From contig NZ_CALIIB010000062.1 of assembly GCF_938020365.1 (NCBI RefSeq), positions 1-29,100 on the forward strand: 29,100 bases of DNA. Direction: 5' to 3'. Source of the stretch: an uncultured Streptococcus sp. (GTDB lineage: Bacteria; Bacillota; Bacilli; Lactobacillales; Streptococcaceae). Under the pieces are notes generated by a model. That model did no database searches and was not told the origin of the DNA. It saw only the letters and a list, made by a program, of their open reading frames with translations. Made by a program: the position numbers and the translations under genes. Positions 8,147 to 15,453 of this stretch are shown here, in pieces (position 1 is the stretch's first letter; every line of letters begins with the position of its first letter).

Positions 8147-9242
8147 TCTACATAGACCCACTAAAGCAGTCATAGACCTGTCTGCTATTGCATTTAATGT
8201 TGAGCAAATTGCGGCTCATATTCCCCAGTCGGTCCAGAAGTGGGCAGTAGTCAAAGCAAATGCTTATGGACATGGCGCGGTTCCTGTCTCTCAGCATATC
8301 CAGCCACTGGTAGACGGTTTTTGTGTGTCCAATATTGACGAAGCCCTCGAACTACGAGAAGCTGGCATTGATAAATCCATTCTTATTTTGGGTGTTTCTT
8401 CATTGGAGGCTGTGCTTTTAGCGATCCAGCAGCAGATTACCCTGACGGTGGCTAGCCTATCTTGGCTGGAGGAGCTCTTGAGCCAGCAAGCTGATCTGAC
8501 AGGCTTGACAGTCCATATCAAGATTGATTCAGGCATGGGACGTATTGGCTTCCGTGATAGTCAAGAAGCCCAGCAAGCAATTAGTCGTCTGCAAGCAGCA
8601 GGAGCTGTGGTAGAAGGAATTTTCACTCATTTTGCAACAGCTGACGAATTAGATACAAGTCATTTTGTAGCCCAATTAAATCGCTTCAAAGAGATTTTGA
8701 GTGAGTTAGCTTTCTTGCCGCCAGTTGTGCATGCTAGTAACTCTGCCACAACTCTCTGGCACAGTGATACGATTATGAATGCTGTTCGGCTGGGCGATAT
8801 TATTTACGGGCTGAATCCTAGCGGACGAGTGCTGGACTTGCCTTATGAGGTCAAACCAGCTCTGAGCTTAGAATCTGCTCTGGTTCACGTCAAAGAAATT
8901 CAAGCGGGCGCCCATGTCGGCTATGGGGCGACCTATACCAGTGGTAGTCAGCAAATCATTGGAACCATTCCTCTGGGTTATGCTGATGGCTGGACCCGCG
9001 ACATGCAGGGCTTTGATATCTTGATCGATGGTCAGCGCTGTCCTATTGTCGGCCGAGTTTCCATGGACCAGATTACAGTACGCTTGCCTCGAGTCTACCC
9101 TTTGGGAACGCAGGTTGTCTTGATTGGTCAGAGTGGCGCCGAGCTTATCACAGCAACGGATGTGGCAGAAAAGCGTGGTACGATCAATTATGAAGTGGTC
9201 TGCTTAATCAGCGACAGGGTACCGAGAGAGTATAAAAAGTAA
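8136..9242 (+). CDS. alr: Alanine racemase
   Basis: This PLP enzyme interconverts L- and D-alanine and supplies D-Ala for peptidoglycan and for teichoic acid D-alanylation. The 368-residue fold type III enzyme has the PLP lysine K40 in VVKANAYGHG and the second catalytic base Y263 in VGYGATY. The conserved HIKIDSGMGRIGF and VGRVSMDQ segments are also present. The GGAGGA site at 8125-8130 lies within acpS and the start overlaps the acpS end, so the two are translationally linked. recG follows 31 bases later. The acpS-alr-recG order is standard in streptococci. Confidence 0.97.
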   Translation: MKASLHRPTKAVIDLSAIAFNVEQIAAHIPQSVQKWAVVKANAYGHGAVPVSQHIQPLVDGFCVSNIDEALELREAGIDKSILILGVSSLEAVLLAIQQQITLTVASLSWLEELLSQQADLTGLTVHIKIDSGMGRIGFRDSQEAQQAISRLQAAGAVVEGIFTHFATADELDTSHFVAQLNRFKEILSELAFLPPVVHASNSATTLWHSDTIMNAVRLGDIIYGLNPSGRVLDLPYEVKPALSLESALVHVKEIQAGAHVGYGATYTSGSQQIIGTIPLGYADGWTRDMQGFDILIDGQRCPIVGRVSMDQITVRLPRVYPLGTQVVLIGQSGAELITATDVAEKRGTINYEVVCLISDRVPREYKK

Positions 9243-9273
9243 AAGATAATCAAGAAGAAGGAAAGGAGACGGG

Positions 9274-11289
9274 ATGAATCTGCATCAGGCTTTGACGGCC
9301 CTGCCAGGAGTGGGGCCAAAATCGGCTGAAAAATTTAAAAAACTAGGTCTCGAGAGCCTGCAGGATCTTCTGCTCTATTTTCCTTTCCGCTATGAAGATT
9401 TTAAGAGCAAGAATGTCCTCGACTTAGAGGATGGGGAAAAGGCAGTCATTTCTGGGATCGTCGCGACTCCAGCTAATGTCCAGTACTATGGCTACAAGCG
9501 CAATCGCCTGCGTTTCACGATCAAGCAAGGAGAAGTCGCAATTGCAGTCAACTTTTTCAACCAGCCGTATCTGGCAGATAAGATCGAACTGGGAGCGACG
9601 GTGGCTATTTTTGGTAAATGGGATAAAGCCAAGGCTAGTCTGACGGGGATGAAGGTGTTAGCTCAGGTCGAAGACGACTTGCAGCCAGTTTATCGAGTTG
9701 CCCAAGGGATTAGTCAGGCCAGTCTAGTCAAGCTGATTAAGGCGGCCTTTGACCAAGGTTTGGATCAGTTGTTAGAGGAAAATCTTCCTCCTGTCCTTCT
9801 GGAGCGCTATCAGCTTTTGGGGCGCACTCAAGCTGTGCGTGCTATGCACTTTCCTAAGGATTTGGCAGAATACAAGCAGGCCCTGCGTCGGGTCAAGTTT
9901 GAAGAACTTTTTTATTTTCAGATGCAGCTGCAGGTTCTGAAGCATGAGACCAAGGATGTCAGTCAGGGACTCGCTATCCCTTGGCAGGAAAAAATGCTGG
10001 ATAAAAAGAAGGATGCATTGCCATTTTCTTTGACGGAAGCTCAGGAGCGGAGTCTGGAAGAAATTCTCAGTGATTTGCAATCGCCTGCCCATATGAACCG
10101 TCTTCTGCAAGGAGATGTTGGTAGTGGTAAGACCGTTGTGGCTGGTTTAGCCATGTATGCCTCTTATACGGCGGGCTATCAGTCGGCTTTGATGGTTCCG
10201 ACAGAAATTTTGGCTGAGCAGCATCTGGACAGCCTGGCTCAGCTCTTTCCTGAGCTGAATTTGGCCCTCCTAACTGGTGGTATGAAAGCTGCTGAACGCA
10301 GAGAGACTTTAGCTGCCATAGAGTCGGGGCAAGTAGATATGGTGGTCGGCACCCATGCCTTGATTCAGGAAGGGGTCGTCTATCATCGACTGGGCCTGGT
10401 CATTATTGATGAGCAGCATCGTTTTGGGGTGGACCAGCGTCGAATTTTGCGGGAAAAGGGAAATAATCCAGACGTCCTCATGATGACAGCCACGCCTATT
10501 CCTCGAACTTTGGCCATAACCGCTTTTGGAGATATGGATGTCTCTATCATCGACCAGATGCCGGCTGGTCGCAAGCCTATTATCACTCGCTGGGTCAAGC
10601 ATGAGCAGTTGGAAGTGGTCTTGGACTGGATGAAAAAAGAGCTGGCCAAGGGTGCCCAAGTCTACTTCATCTCTCCCTTGATTGAGGAATCCGAGGCCTT
10701 GGACTTAAAAAACGCGATTGCTCTAGAGGAAGAACTCAAGGCCTACTTTGCCAATCAGGCTCAAGTGGCCCTCCTTCACGGCCGCATGAAAAATGACGAA
10801 AAAGAAGCCATTATGCAGGACTTCAAGGACGGGAAAACGGATATTCTAGTGTCGACTACAGTCATTGAAGTCGGCGTCAATGTTCCGAATGCGACCATCA
10901 TGGTTATCATGGATGCTGACCGCTTCGGACTCAGCCAGCTTCATCAGCTGCGGGGACGAGTGGGTCGAGGAAATAAGCAGTCTTATGCTGTGCTGGTTGC
11001 CAATCCCAAGACAGAGTCTGGCAAGAAACGTATGAAAATCATGACCGAGACAACAGATGGCTTTGTTCTGGCTGAGGAAGACCTCAAGATGCGTGGCTCT
11101 GGTGAAATTTTTGGGACCCGTCAGTCTGGTATCCCAGAGTTTCAGGTGGCGGACATCGTGGAGGACTATCCCATTTTGGAAGAAGCGCGCAAGGTCGCCA
11201 GCCAAATCGTCGCCAATCCTAGCTGGCGGCAGGATGCCAATTGGCACCTAGTATCCCTGCATCTTGAAAAACGCGATTATCTGGACTAG
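9274..11289 (+). CDS. recG: ATP-dependent DNA helicase RecG
   Basis: RecG is a double-stranded DNA translocase that reverses stalled replication forks and migrates branched DNA. The 671-residue protein has an N-terminal wedge/OB domain (ALPGVGPKSAEKF, then FPFRYEDF). The SF2 helicase motor follows, with Walker A GDVGSGKT at 280-287 and DEQH at 379-382 (IIDEQHRFG), then TATPIPRT, motif V STTVIEVGVNVPNA and motif VI QLRGRVGRG. The C-terminal end is the normal TRG/wedge-like tail. AAGGAGA precedes the ATG. It is the last gene of the secA operon. No hairpin terminator was found directly after it. Confidence 0.97.
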   Translation: MNLHQALTALPGVGPKSAEKFKKLGLESLQDLLLYFPFRYEDFKSKNVLDLEDGEKAVISGIVATPANVQYYGYKRNRLRFTIKQGEVAIAVNFFNQPYLADKIELGATVAIFGKWDKAKASLTGMKVLAQVEDDLQPVYRVAQGISQASLVKLIKAAFDQGLDQLLEENLPPVLLERYQLLGRTQAVRAMHFPKDLAEYKQALRRVKFEELFYFQMQLQVLKHETKDVSQGLAIPWQEKMLDKKKDALPFSLTEAQERSLEEILSDLQSPAHMNRLLQGDVGSGKTVVAGLAMYASYTAGYQSALMVPTEILAEQHLDSLAQLFPELNLALLTGGMKAAERRETLAAIESGQVDMVVGTHALIQEGVVYHRLGLVIIDEQHRFGVDQRRILREKGNNPDVLMMTATPIPRTLAITAFGDMDVSIIDQMPAGRKPIITRWVKHEQLEVVLDWMKKELAKGAQVYFISPLIEESEALDLKNAIALEEELKAYFANQAQVALLHGRMKNDEKEAIMQDFKDGKTDILVSTTVIEVGVNVPNATIMVIMDADRFGLSQLHQLRGRVGRGNKQSYAVLVANPKTESGKKRMKIMTETTDGFVLAEEDLKMRGSGEIFGTRQSGIPEFQVADIVEDYPILEEARKVASQIVANPSWRQDANWHLVSLHLEKRDYLD

Positions 11290-11372
11290 CGAGATAACAT
11301 TCGATTAGATTTTGCCTTATACGTTTAAGCTTTCTGCAAGAAAATTCTAAGCCTTCCTTAAGCTTTGAGGCC

Positions 11373-11378
11373 TATAAT
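11373..11378 (+). promoter_or_regulatory. -10 box upstream of the 25-residue ORF
   Basis: TATAAT occurs 30 bases before the small ORF. It has no good -35 box. A 9-bp direct repeat, TTAAGCTTT, lies at 11325-11333 and 11358-11366, and a small dyad, TTTCTGCAAGAAA, at 11331-11343. This pattern would suit a promoter that needs an activator. Confidence 0.5.
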
Positions 11379-11408
11379 AAAAGCATCAAAAGAAACGAGG
11401 TGGAAAAA

Positions 11409-11486
11409 ATGAAAGTAGCAGTTAAAGTAACCTATAAAAAAGAATTTAAACAGATGCGCCGCGTGAACAAGACTTATGGAATCTAA
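11409..11486 (+). CDS. Small basic 25-residue protein of unknown function
   Basis: The ORF begins MKVAVKVTYKKEFKQMRR and ends NKTYGI, 25 residues in all. It has six Lys and two Arg against one Glu, so it is strongly basic, and it has no hydrophobic segment. A good ribosome binding site (GAGGTGG) lies 6 bases before the ATG, a TATAAT lies upstream and a strong terminator begins 27 bases after the stop. The unit therefore looks like a complete small gene and not a chance frame. I do not recognise a family. It could also be a leader peptide for an attenuator in front of pncB, although pncB appears to have its own promoter after the terminator. Confidence 0.55.
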   Translation: MKVAVKVTYKKEFKQMRRVNKTYGI

Positions 11487-11512
11487 TATTCCAAGTGAAA
11501 GATAAAAGAAGG

Positions 11513-11542
11513 TACCTCCAGAAGAAATTCTGGAGGTATTTT
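11513..11542 (+). terminator. Terminator between the small ORF and pncB
   Basis: TACCTCCAGA (11513-11522) pairs perfectly with 11529-11538 around a 6-base loop, followed by four T. Confidence 0.85.
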
Positions 11543-11572
11543 GCTATTGAATCAAGGCTTTCTTGCAATTTA

Positions 11573-11581
11573 TGTTATAAT
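11573..11581 (+). promoter_or_regulatory. Extended -10 promoter of pncB-nadE
   Basis: TGTTATAAT at 11573-11581 is a perfect extended -10 about 32 bases before the pncB ATG. No -35 at normal spacing was found; TTGAAT at 11547-11552 is too far. Confidence 0.65.
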
Positions 11582-11612
11582 ATATAATAACTATGATAAA
11601 AGGAGTTCAATT

Positions 11613-13073
11613 ATGTTTCCAGATGACAGTTTGACTTTACATACAGACTTATATCAAATCAATATGATGCAGGTTTATTTCAACGAAGGTATCCATAATA
11701 AACGTGCTGTTTTTGAAGTTTATTTTCGCAAGAATCCTTTTAATAATGGCTATGCCGTTTTTGCGGGCTTAGAGAGGATTGTGGCTTACCTGAATGATTT
11801 GACATTCAGTCAGACAGATTTGGACTATTTAGCGTCCTTGGGCTATAACGGAGCTTTCTTAGAGTATTTACGTGATTTCAAGATGCAGCTGACCGTGCGT
11901 TCTGCTAAAGAAGGAGATTTGGTTTTTGCCAATGAACCGATTGTTCAGGTCGAAGGGCCACTGGCTCAATGTCAGTTGGTAGAAACAGCTATTTTAAATA
12001 TCGTGAATTTCCAAACCTTGATTGCGACCAAGGCAGCTCGCATCCGCTCTGTGATCGAAGATGAGCCGTTGATGGAGTTTGGTACCCGTCGTGCTCAGGA
12101 AATGGATGCGGCTATTTGGGGTACGCGGGCGGCTGTTATCGGCGGGGCCAATGGCACCAGCAATGTTCGGGCAGGTAAGCTCTTTGATATTCCCGTTCTG
12201 GGAACGCATGCCCATGCACTTGTGCAGGTTTATGGCAATGATTACGAGGCTTTCAAAGCTTATGCAAGCACTCATCGGGACTGTGTATTCTTGGTAGACA
12301 CCTACGATACCCTTCGGATCGGGGTTCCTACGGCCATCCGTGTAGCGCGTGAATTTGGGGATAAAATCAATTTCTTGGGCGTGCGGATCGATTCTGGAGA
12401 TTTGGCCTATATTTCTAAAAAAGTTCGCCAGCAGTTAGATGAAGCGGGCTTCCCAAATGCTAAAATTTACGCTTCCAATGATTTGGATGAGAATACCATC
12501 CTCAACTTAAAAATGCAAAAGGCTAAGATTGATGTCTGGGGCGTAGGAACCAAGCTCATTACCGCCTACGATCAGCCAGCTCTGGGTGCCGTTTACAAAA
12601 TTGTAGCGATTGAAGATGAGAATGGGCACTTGCGCAACACCATCAAGCTATCCAACAATGCTGAAAAGGTTTCGACTCCGGGCAAGAAGCAGGTTTGGCG
12701 GATTACCAGCCGTGAAAAAGGAAAGTCTGAGGGCGACTACATCACTTATGATGGTGTGGATGTCAATCATCAGGAAGAGCTCGAAATGTTCCATCCGACT
12801 TATACTTATATCAATAAAACAGTCAAGAATTTTGATGCAGTGCCACTCTTGGTAGATATTTATAAAGAAGGTCAGCTTGTATACGAGTTGCCGAGTCTGT
12901 CTGAAATTCAGGACTATGCCCGCCAAGAATTTGACAAACTCTGGGACGAATACAAGCGGGTCCTCAATCCACAAGATTATCCGGTCGATTTGGCGCGTGA
13001 TATTTGGCAGGACAAGATGGACTTGATTGACCAGATGCGCAAGAAAGCCTACCAGACAGGAGCAGAAAAATGA
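11613..13073 (+). CDS. pncB: Nicotinate phosphoribosyltransferase
   Basis: PncB makes nicotinate mononucleotide from nicotinate and PRPP with ATP, the entry step of NAD salvage (Preiss-Handler pathway). Streptococci generally lack de novo NAD synthesis, so this route matters. From this ATG (MFPDDSLTLHTDLYQINMMQ) the protein is 486 residues, and the TDLYQ start is typical of the family. An upstream in-frame ATG at 11541 overlaps the terminator and promoter and was rejected. Motifs include EFGTRR (155-160), NGTSNV (180-185) and GTHAHA (197-202), which should hold the phosphorylated histidine. AAAGGAG precedes the start. The end overlaps nadE by 4 bases (ATGA), so the two enzymes are co-translated. 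Confidence 0.97.
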   Translation: MFPDDSLTLHTDLYQINMMQVYFNEGIHNKRAVFEVYFRKNPFNNGYAVFAGLERIVAYLNDLTFSQTDLDYLASLGYNGAFLEYLRDFKMQLTVRSAKEGDLVFANEPIVQVEGPLAQCQLVETAILNIVNFQTLIATKAARIRSVIEDEPLMEFGTRRAQEMDAAIWGTRAAVIGGANGTSNVRAGKLFDIPVLGTHAHALVQVYGNDYEAFKAYASTHRDCVFLVDTYDTLRIGVPTAIRVAREFGDKINFLGVRIDSGDLAYISKKVRQQLDEAGFPNAKIYASNDLDENTILNLKMQKAKIDVWGVGTKLITAYDQPALGAVYKIVAIEDENGHLRNTIKLSNNAEKVSTPGKKQVWRITSREKGKSEGDYITYDGVDVNHQEELEMFHPTYTYINKTVKNFDAVPLLVDIYKEGQLVYELPSLSEIQDYARQEFDKLWDEYKRVLNPQDYPVDLARDIWQDKMDLIDQMRKKAYQTGAEK

Positions 13074-13894
13074 GTCTACAAGAAGAAATCATCCGCCAAT
13101 TAGGTGTCAAGCCCGTCATTGACCCAGAGGAAGAAATCCGCAAGTCGGTAGACTTTCTCAAGGCCTATCTGAGAAAACATCCTTTTTTAAAAAGCTATGT
13201 TCTGGGAATTTCTGGTGGTCAGGACTCAACCTTGGCTGGTCGCTTGGCTCAGCTGGCTGTAGAAGAAATGCGGGCAGAGACTGGAGATGATAGCTATCGC
13301 TTTATCGCTGTCCGCCTGCCTTACGGCGTTCAGGCGGATGAAGACGATGCCCAAAAGGCTCTGGCTTTCATCCAGCCTGATATCAGTCTGACAGTCAATA
13401 TCAAGGAATCCGCTGATGCCATGACAGCTGCCGTAGAGGCAACAGGTACCAAAGTCTCTGACTTTAACAAAGGCAATATCAAGGCCCGCAGCCGTATGAT
13501 TGCCCAGTATGCTTTGGCTGGTTCATATAGTGGAGCTGTCATTGGGACCGACCACGCAGCAGAAAATGTCACGGCCTTTTTCACCAAGTTCGGAGATGGC
13601 GGAGCAGATATCTTACCACTTTACCGTCTCAACAAGCGGCAAGGCAAGCAGCTTTTAGCTGCCTTAGGAGCGGATCCGGCTCTCTATGAAAAGGTGCCGA
13701 CGGCTGATTTGGAAGAAGAAAAACCGGGGATTGCCGATGAAGTCGCTCTGGGTGTGACCTATAGTGAAATTGACGATTATCTCGAAGGCAAGTCTGTTTC
13801 AGTTCAAGCCCAAGAAACGATCGAGTCTTGGTGGCATAAAGGTCAGCACAAACGGCATTTGCCGATTACGATTTTTGATGAATTTTGGAAGTGA
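13070..13894 (+). CDS. nadE: Ammonia-dependent NAD synthetase
   Basis: NadE converts nicotinate adenine dinucleotide to NAD with ATP and ammonia, the last step of the pathway begun by PncB. The 274-residue protein is the short, ammonia-dependent form with no glutaminase domain. The PP-loop SGGQDS (48-53) binds ATP. GTDHAAENVTAFFTKFGDGG and the C-terminal KRHLP motif are conserved. It overlaps pncB by 4 bases and is followed by a terminator. The middle enzyme, NadD, is not in this window. Confidence 0.97.
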   Translation: MSLQEEIIRQLGVKPVIDPEEEIRKSVDFLKAYLRKHPFLKSYVLGISGGQDSTLAGRLAQLAVEEMRAETGDDSYRFIAVRLPYGVQADEDDAQKALAFIQPDISLTVNIKESADAMTAAVEATGTKVSDFNKGNIKARSRMIAQYALAGSYSGAVIGTDHAAENVTAFFTKFGDGGADILPLYRLNKRQGKQLLAALGADPALYEKVPTADLEEEKPGIADEVALGVTYSEIDDYLEGKSVSVQAQETIESWWHKGQHKRHLPITIFDEFWK

Positions 13895-13944
13895 AAATCT
13901 CGGTCGAAACTTTTTAGTCTGAGCCAAGAAACGAGAAAGCAATG

Positions 13945-13971
13945 AAAAAGTTAGGCTTGCCTAACTTTTTT
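13945..13971 (+). terminator. Terminator of pncB-nadE
   Basis: AAAAAGTTAGG (13945-13955) pairs with 13960-13970 over a CTTG loop and ends in a T run. Confidence 0.88.
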
Positions 13972-13973
13972 AC

Positions 13974-14012
13974 TTGCGCTCTTTTTTTAAAGTTCTATAA
14001 TAGAGGTATAAT
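13974..14012 (+). promoter_or_regulatory. Promoter of pepC
   Basis: TTGCGC (13974-13979), a 16-bp spacer and TATAAT (13996-14001) lie just after the nadE terminator. A second TATAAT at 14007-14012 overlaps the region that would be transcribed and is probably not the main one. AAGGAGG (14016-14022) gives pepC an excellent ribosome binding site. Confidence 0.7.
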
Positions 14013-14027
14013 GACAAGGAGGATTCT

Positions 14028-15374
14028 ATGAATTCATTAAAACAAGATTTTACAGATAAGTTGTACGCTGCTTATGAGGCTAACCCCAAGTATGCAGCGA
14101 TGGAAAATGCTATTAGCCACAATGGGCTCTTGACTTCTTTGGAAAAACGGACTGCTGCTGTAGAAAATGCACCTGTTTTCTCACTGGATCTCACCAAAGA
14201 CAAGGTCAGTGACCAAAAAGCATCTGGCCGTTGCTGGATGTTTGCAGCCCTCAATACTTTCCGCCACAAGATGATTGCGGGCTTCCAGCTTGAGGACTTT
14301 GAACTGTCTCAGGCTCATGCCTTCTTTTGGGATAAGTATGAAAAGTCCAACTGGTTCTTGGAGCAGGTTTTGGCAACGGCTGACCAAGAATTGACTAGCC
14401 GCAAGGTCAAGTTCCTCTTAGATACGCCTCAGCAGGATGGCGGTCAGTGGGATATGGTCGTGGCGCTTTTTGAGAAATACGGCGTCGTGCCTAAGTCAGT
14501 CTATCCAGAGTCAATTTCTTCCAGCAATAGCCGTGAGCTTAACCAGTTGCTCAATAAACTCTTGCGCCAGGATGCGCAAATCTTGCGTGAATTGGCCCTA
14601 AATGGTGCGGATGAGGCTACGCTACAAGCTAAGAAAGAAGCTTTGCTACAGGAAATTTTTAATTTCTTAGCGATGTCGTTGGGCTTACCTCCTCGGAAAT
14701 TTGACTTTGCATATCGAGATAAGGACGGCAACTACCATAGGGAAGCTGATTTGACTCCGCAGGCCTTTTACCAAAAATATGTAGACCTCAAGCTGGATGA
14801 CTATGTGTCAATTATCAATGCGCCAACAGCCGATAAACCTTATGGCAAATCTTACACAGTCGAGATGTTGGGCAACGTAGTCGGTAGTAAACCTGTTCGC
14901 TATTTGAATGTAGAAATGAAACGTCTCAAGGAATTGGCAATCGCTCAGATGCAGGCTGGTGAAACCGTTTGGTTTGGCTCTGATGTGGGTCAGTCCAGCA
15001 ATCGCAAGGCAGGAATCATGGAAGCAGGTATGCATGATTTAACCTCTAGCATGGATATCCAGTTGACCCAAGATAAGGCAGGCCGTCTTGATTACAGCGA
15101 GAGCCTTATGACCCATGCTATGGTATTGGCTGGAGTAGACTTGGATGAAAAGGGCCAAGCTAAAAAATGGAAGGTAGAAAATTCTTGGGGTGAAAAGGTT
15201 GGAGATAAGGGCTACTTTGTCGCCAGCGACGCTTGGATGGATGAGTACACTTACCAAATCGTAGTCAGAAAAGAATTCTTGACTCCAGAAGAGTTGGCAG
15301 CCTACAATGCTGATCCAATTGTCCTAGCACCGTGGGATCCAATGGGAGCTCTTGCTAATGGCGAAATGATTTGA
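14028..15374 (+). CDS. pepC: Aminopeptidase C (C1 family cysteine peptidase)
   Basis: PepC is a cytoplasmic, papain-fold broad aminopeptidase of the bleomycin hydrolase family, which trims peptides taken up by the cell. The 448-residue length is typical. The catalytic triad is visible as C69 (SGRCWMFAALN), H363 (THAMVLAG) and N385 (VENSWGEK). The oxyanion glutamine is probably Q63 in DQKASGRC. The C-terminal residues, which act as the exopeptidase arm in the family, are intact. The gene is monocistronic with its own promoter, and converges on pbp1a over a shared terminator. Confidence 0.97.
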   Translation: MNSLKQDFTDKLYAAYEANPKYAAMENAISHNGLLTSLEKRTAAVENAPVFSLDLTKDKVSDQKASGRCWMFAALNTFRHKMIAGFQLEDFELSQAHAFFWDKYEKSNWFLEQVLATADQELTSRKVKFLLDTPQQDGGQWDMVVALFEKYGVVPKSVYPESISSSNSRELNQLLNKLLRQDAQILRELALNGADEATLQAKKEALLQEIFNFLAMSLGLPPRKFDFAYRDKDGNYHREADLTPQAFYQKYVDLKLDDYVSIINAPTADKPYGKSYTVEMLGNVVGSKPVRYLNVEMKRLKELAIAQMQAGETVWFGSDVGQSSNRKAGIMEAGMHDLTSSMDIQLTQDKAGRLDYSESLMTHAMVLAGVDLDEKGQAKKWKVENSWGEKVGDKGYFVASDAWMDEYTYQIVVRKEFLTPEELAAYNADPIVLAPWDPMGALANGEMI

Positions 15375-15416
15375 TAGGATGAGCAATTGCAGAAAGCTAT
15401 TGATTTATTTAAACAT

Positions 15417-15450
15417 AAAAAAGCTTGGATTTTAAAATCCAAGCTTTTTT
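15417..15450. terminator. Bidirectional terminator between pepC and pbp1a
   Basis: A perfect palindrome of 34 bases centred at 15433/15434 (AAAAAAGCTTGGATTTT and its complement) has A and T runs on its arms, so it can stop transcription from both sides. Confidence 0.9.
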
Positions 15451-15453
15451 GGT

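Noticed and set aside
11541..11612. An upstream in-frame start for pncB
   Set aside because: It overlaps the terminator tail and the extended -10 promoter and has no ribosome binding site. The ATG at 11613 has AAAGGAG and the family N-terminus.
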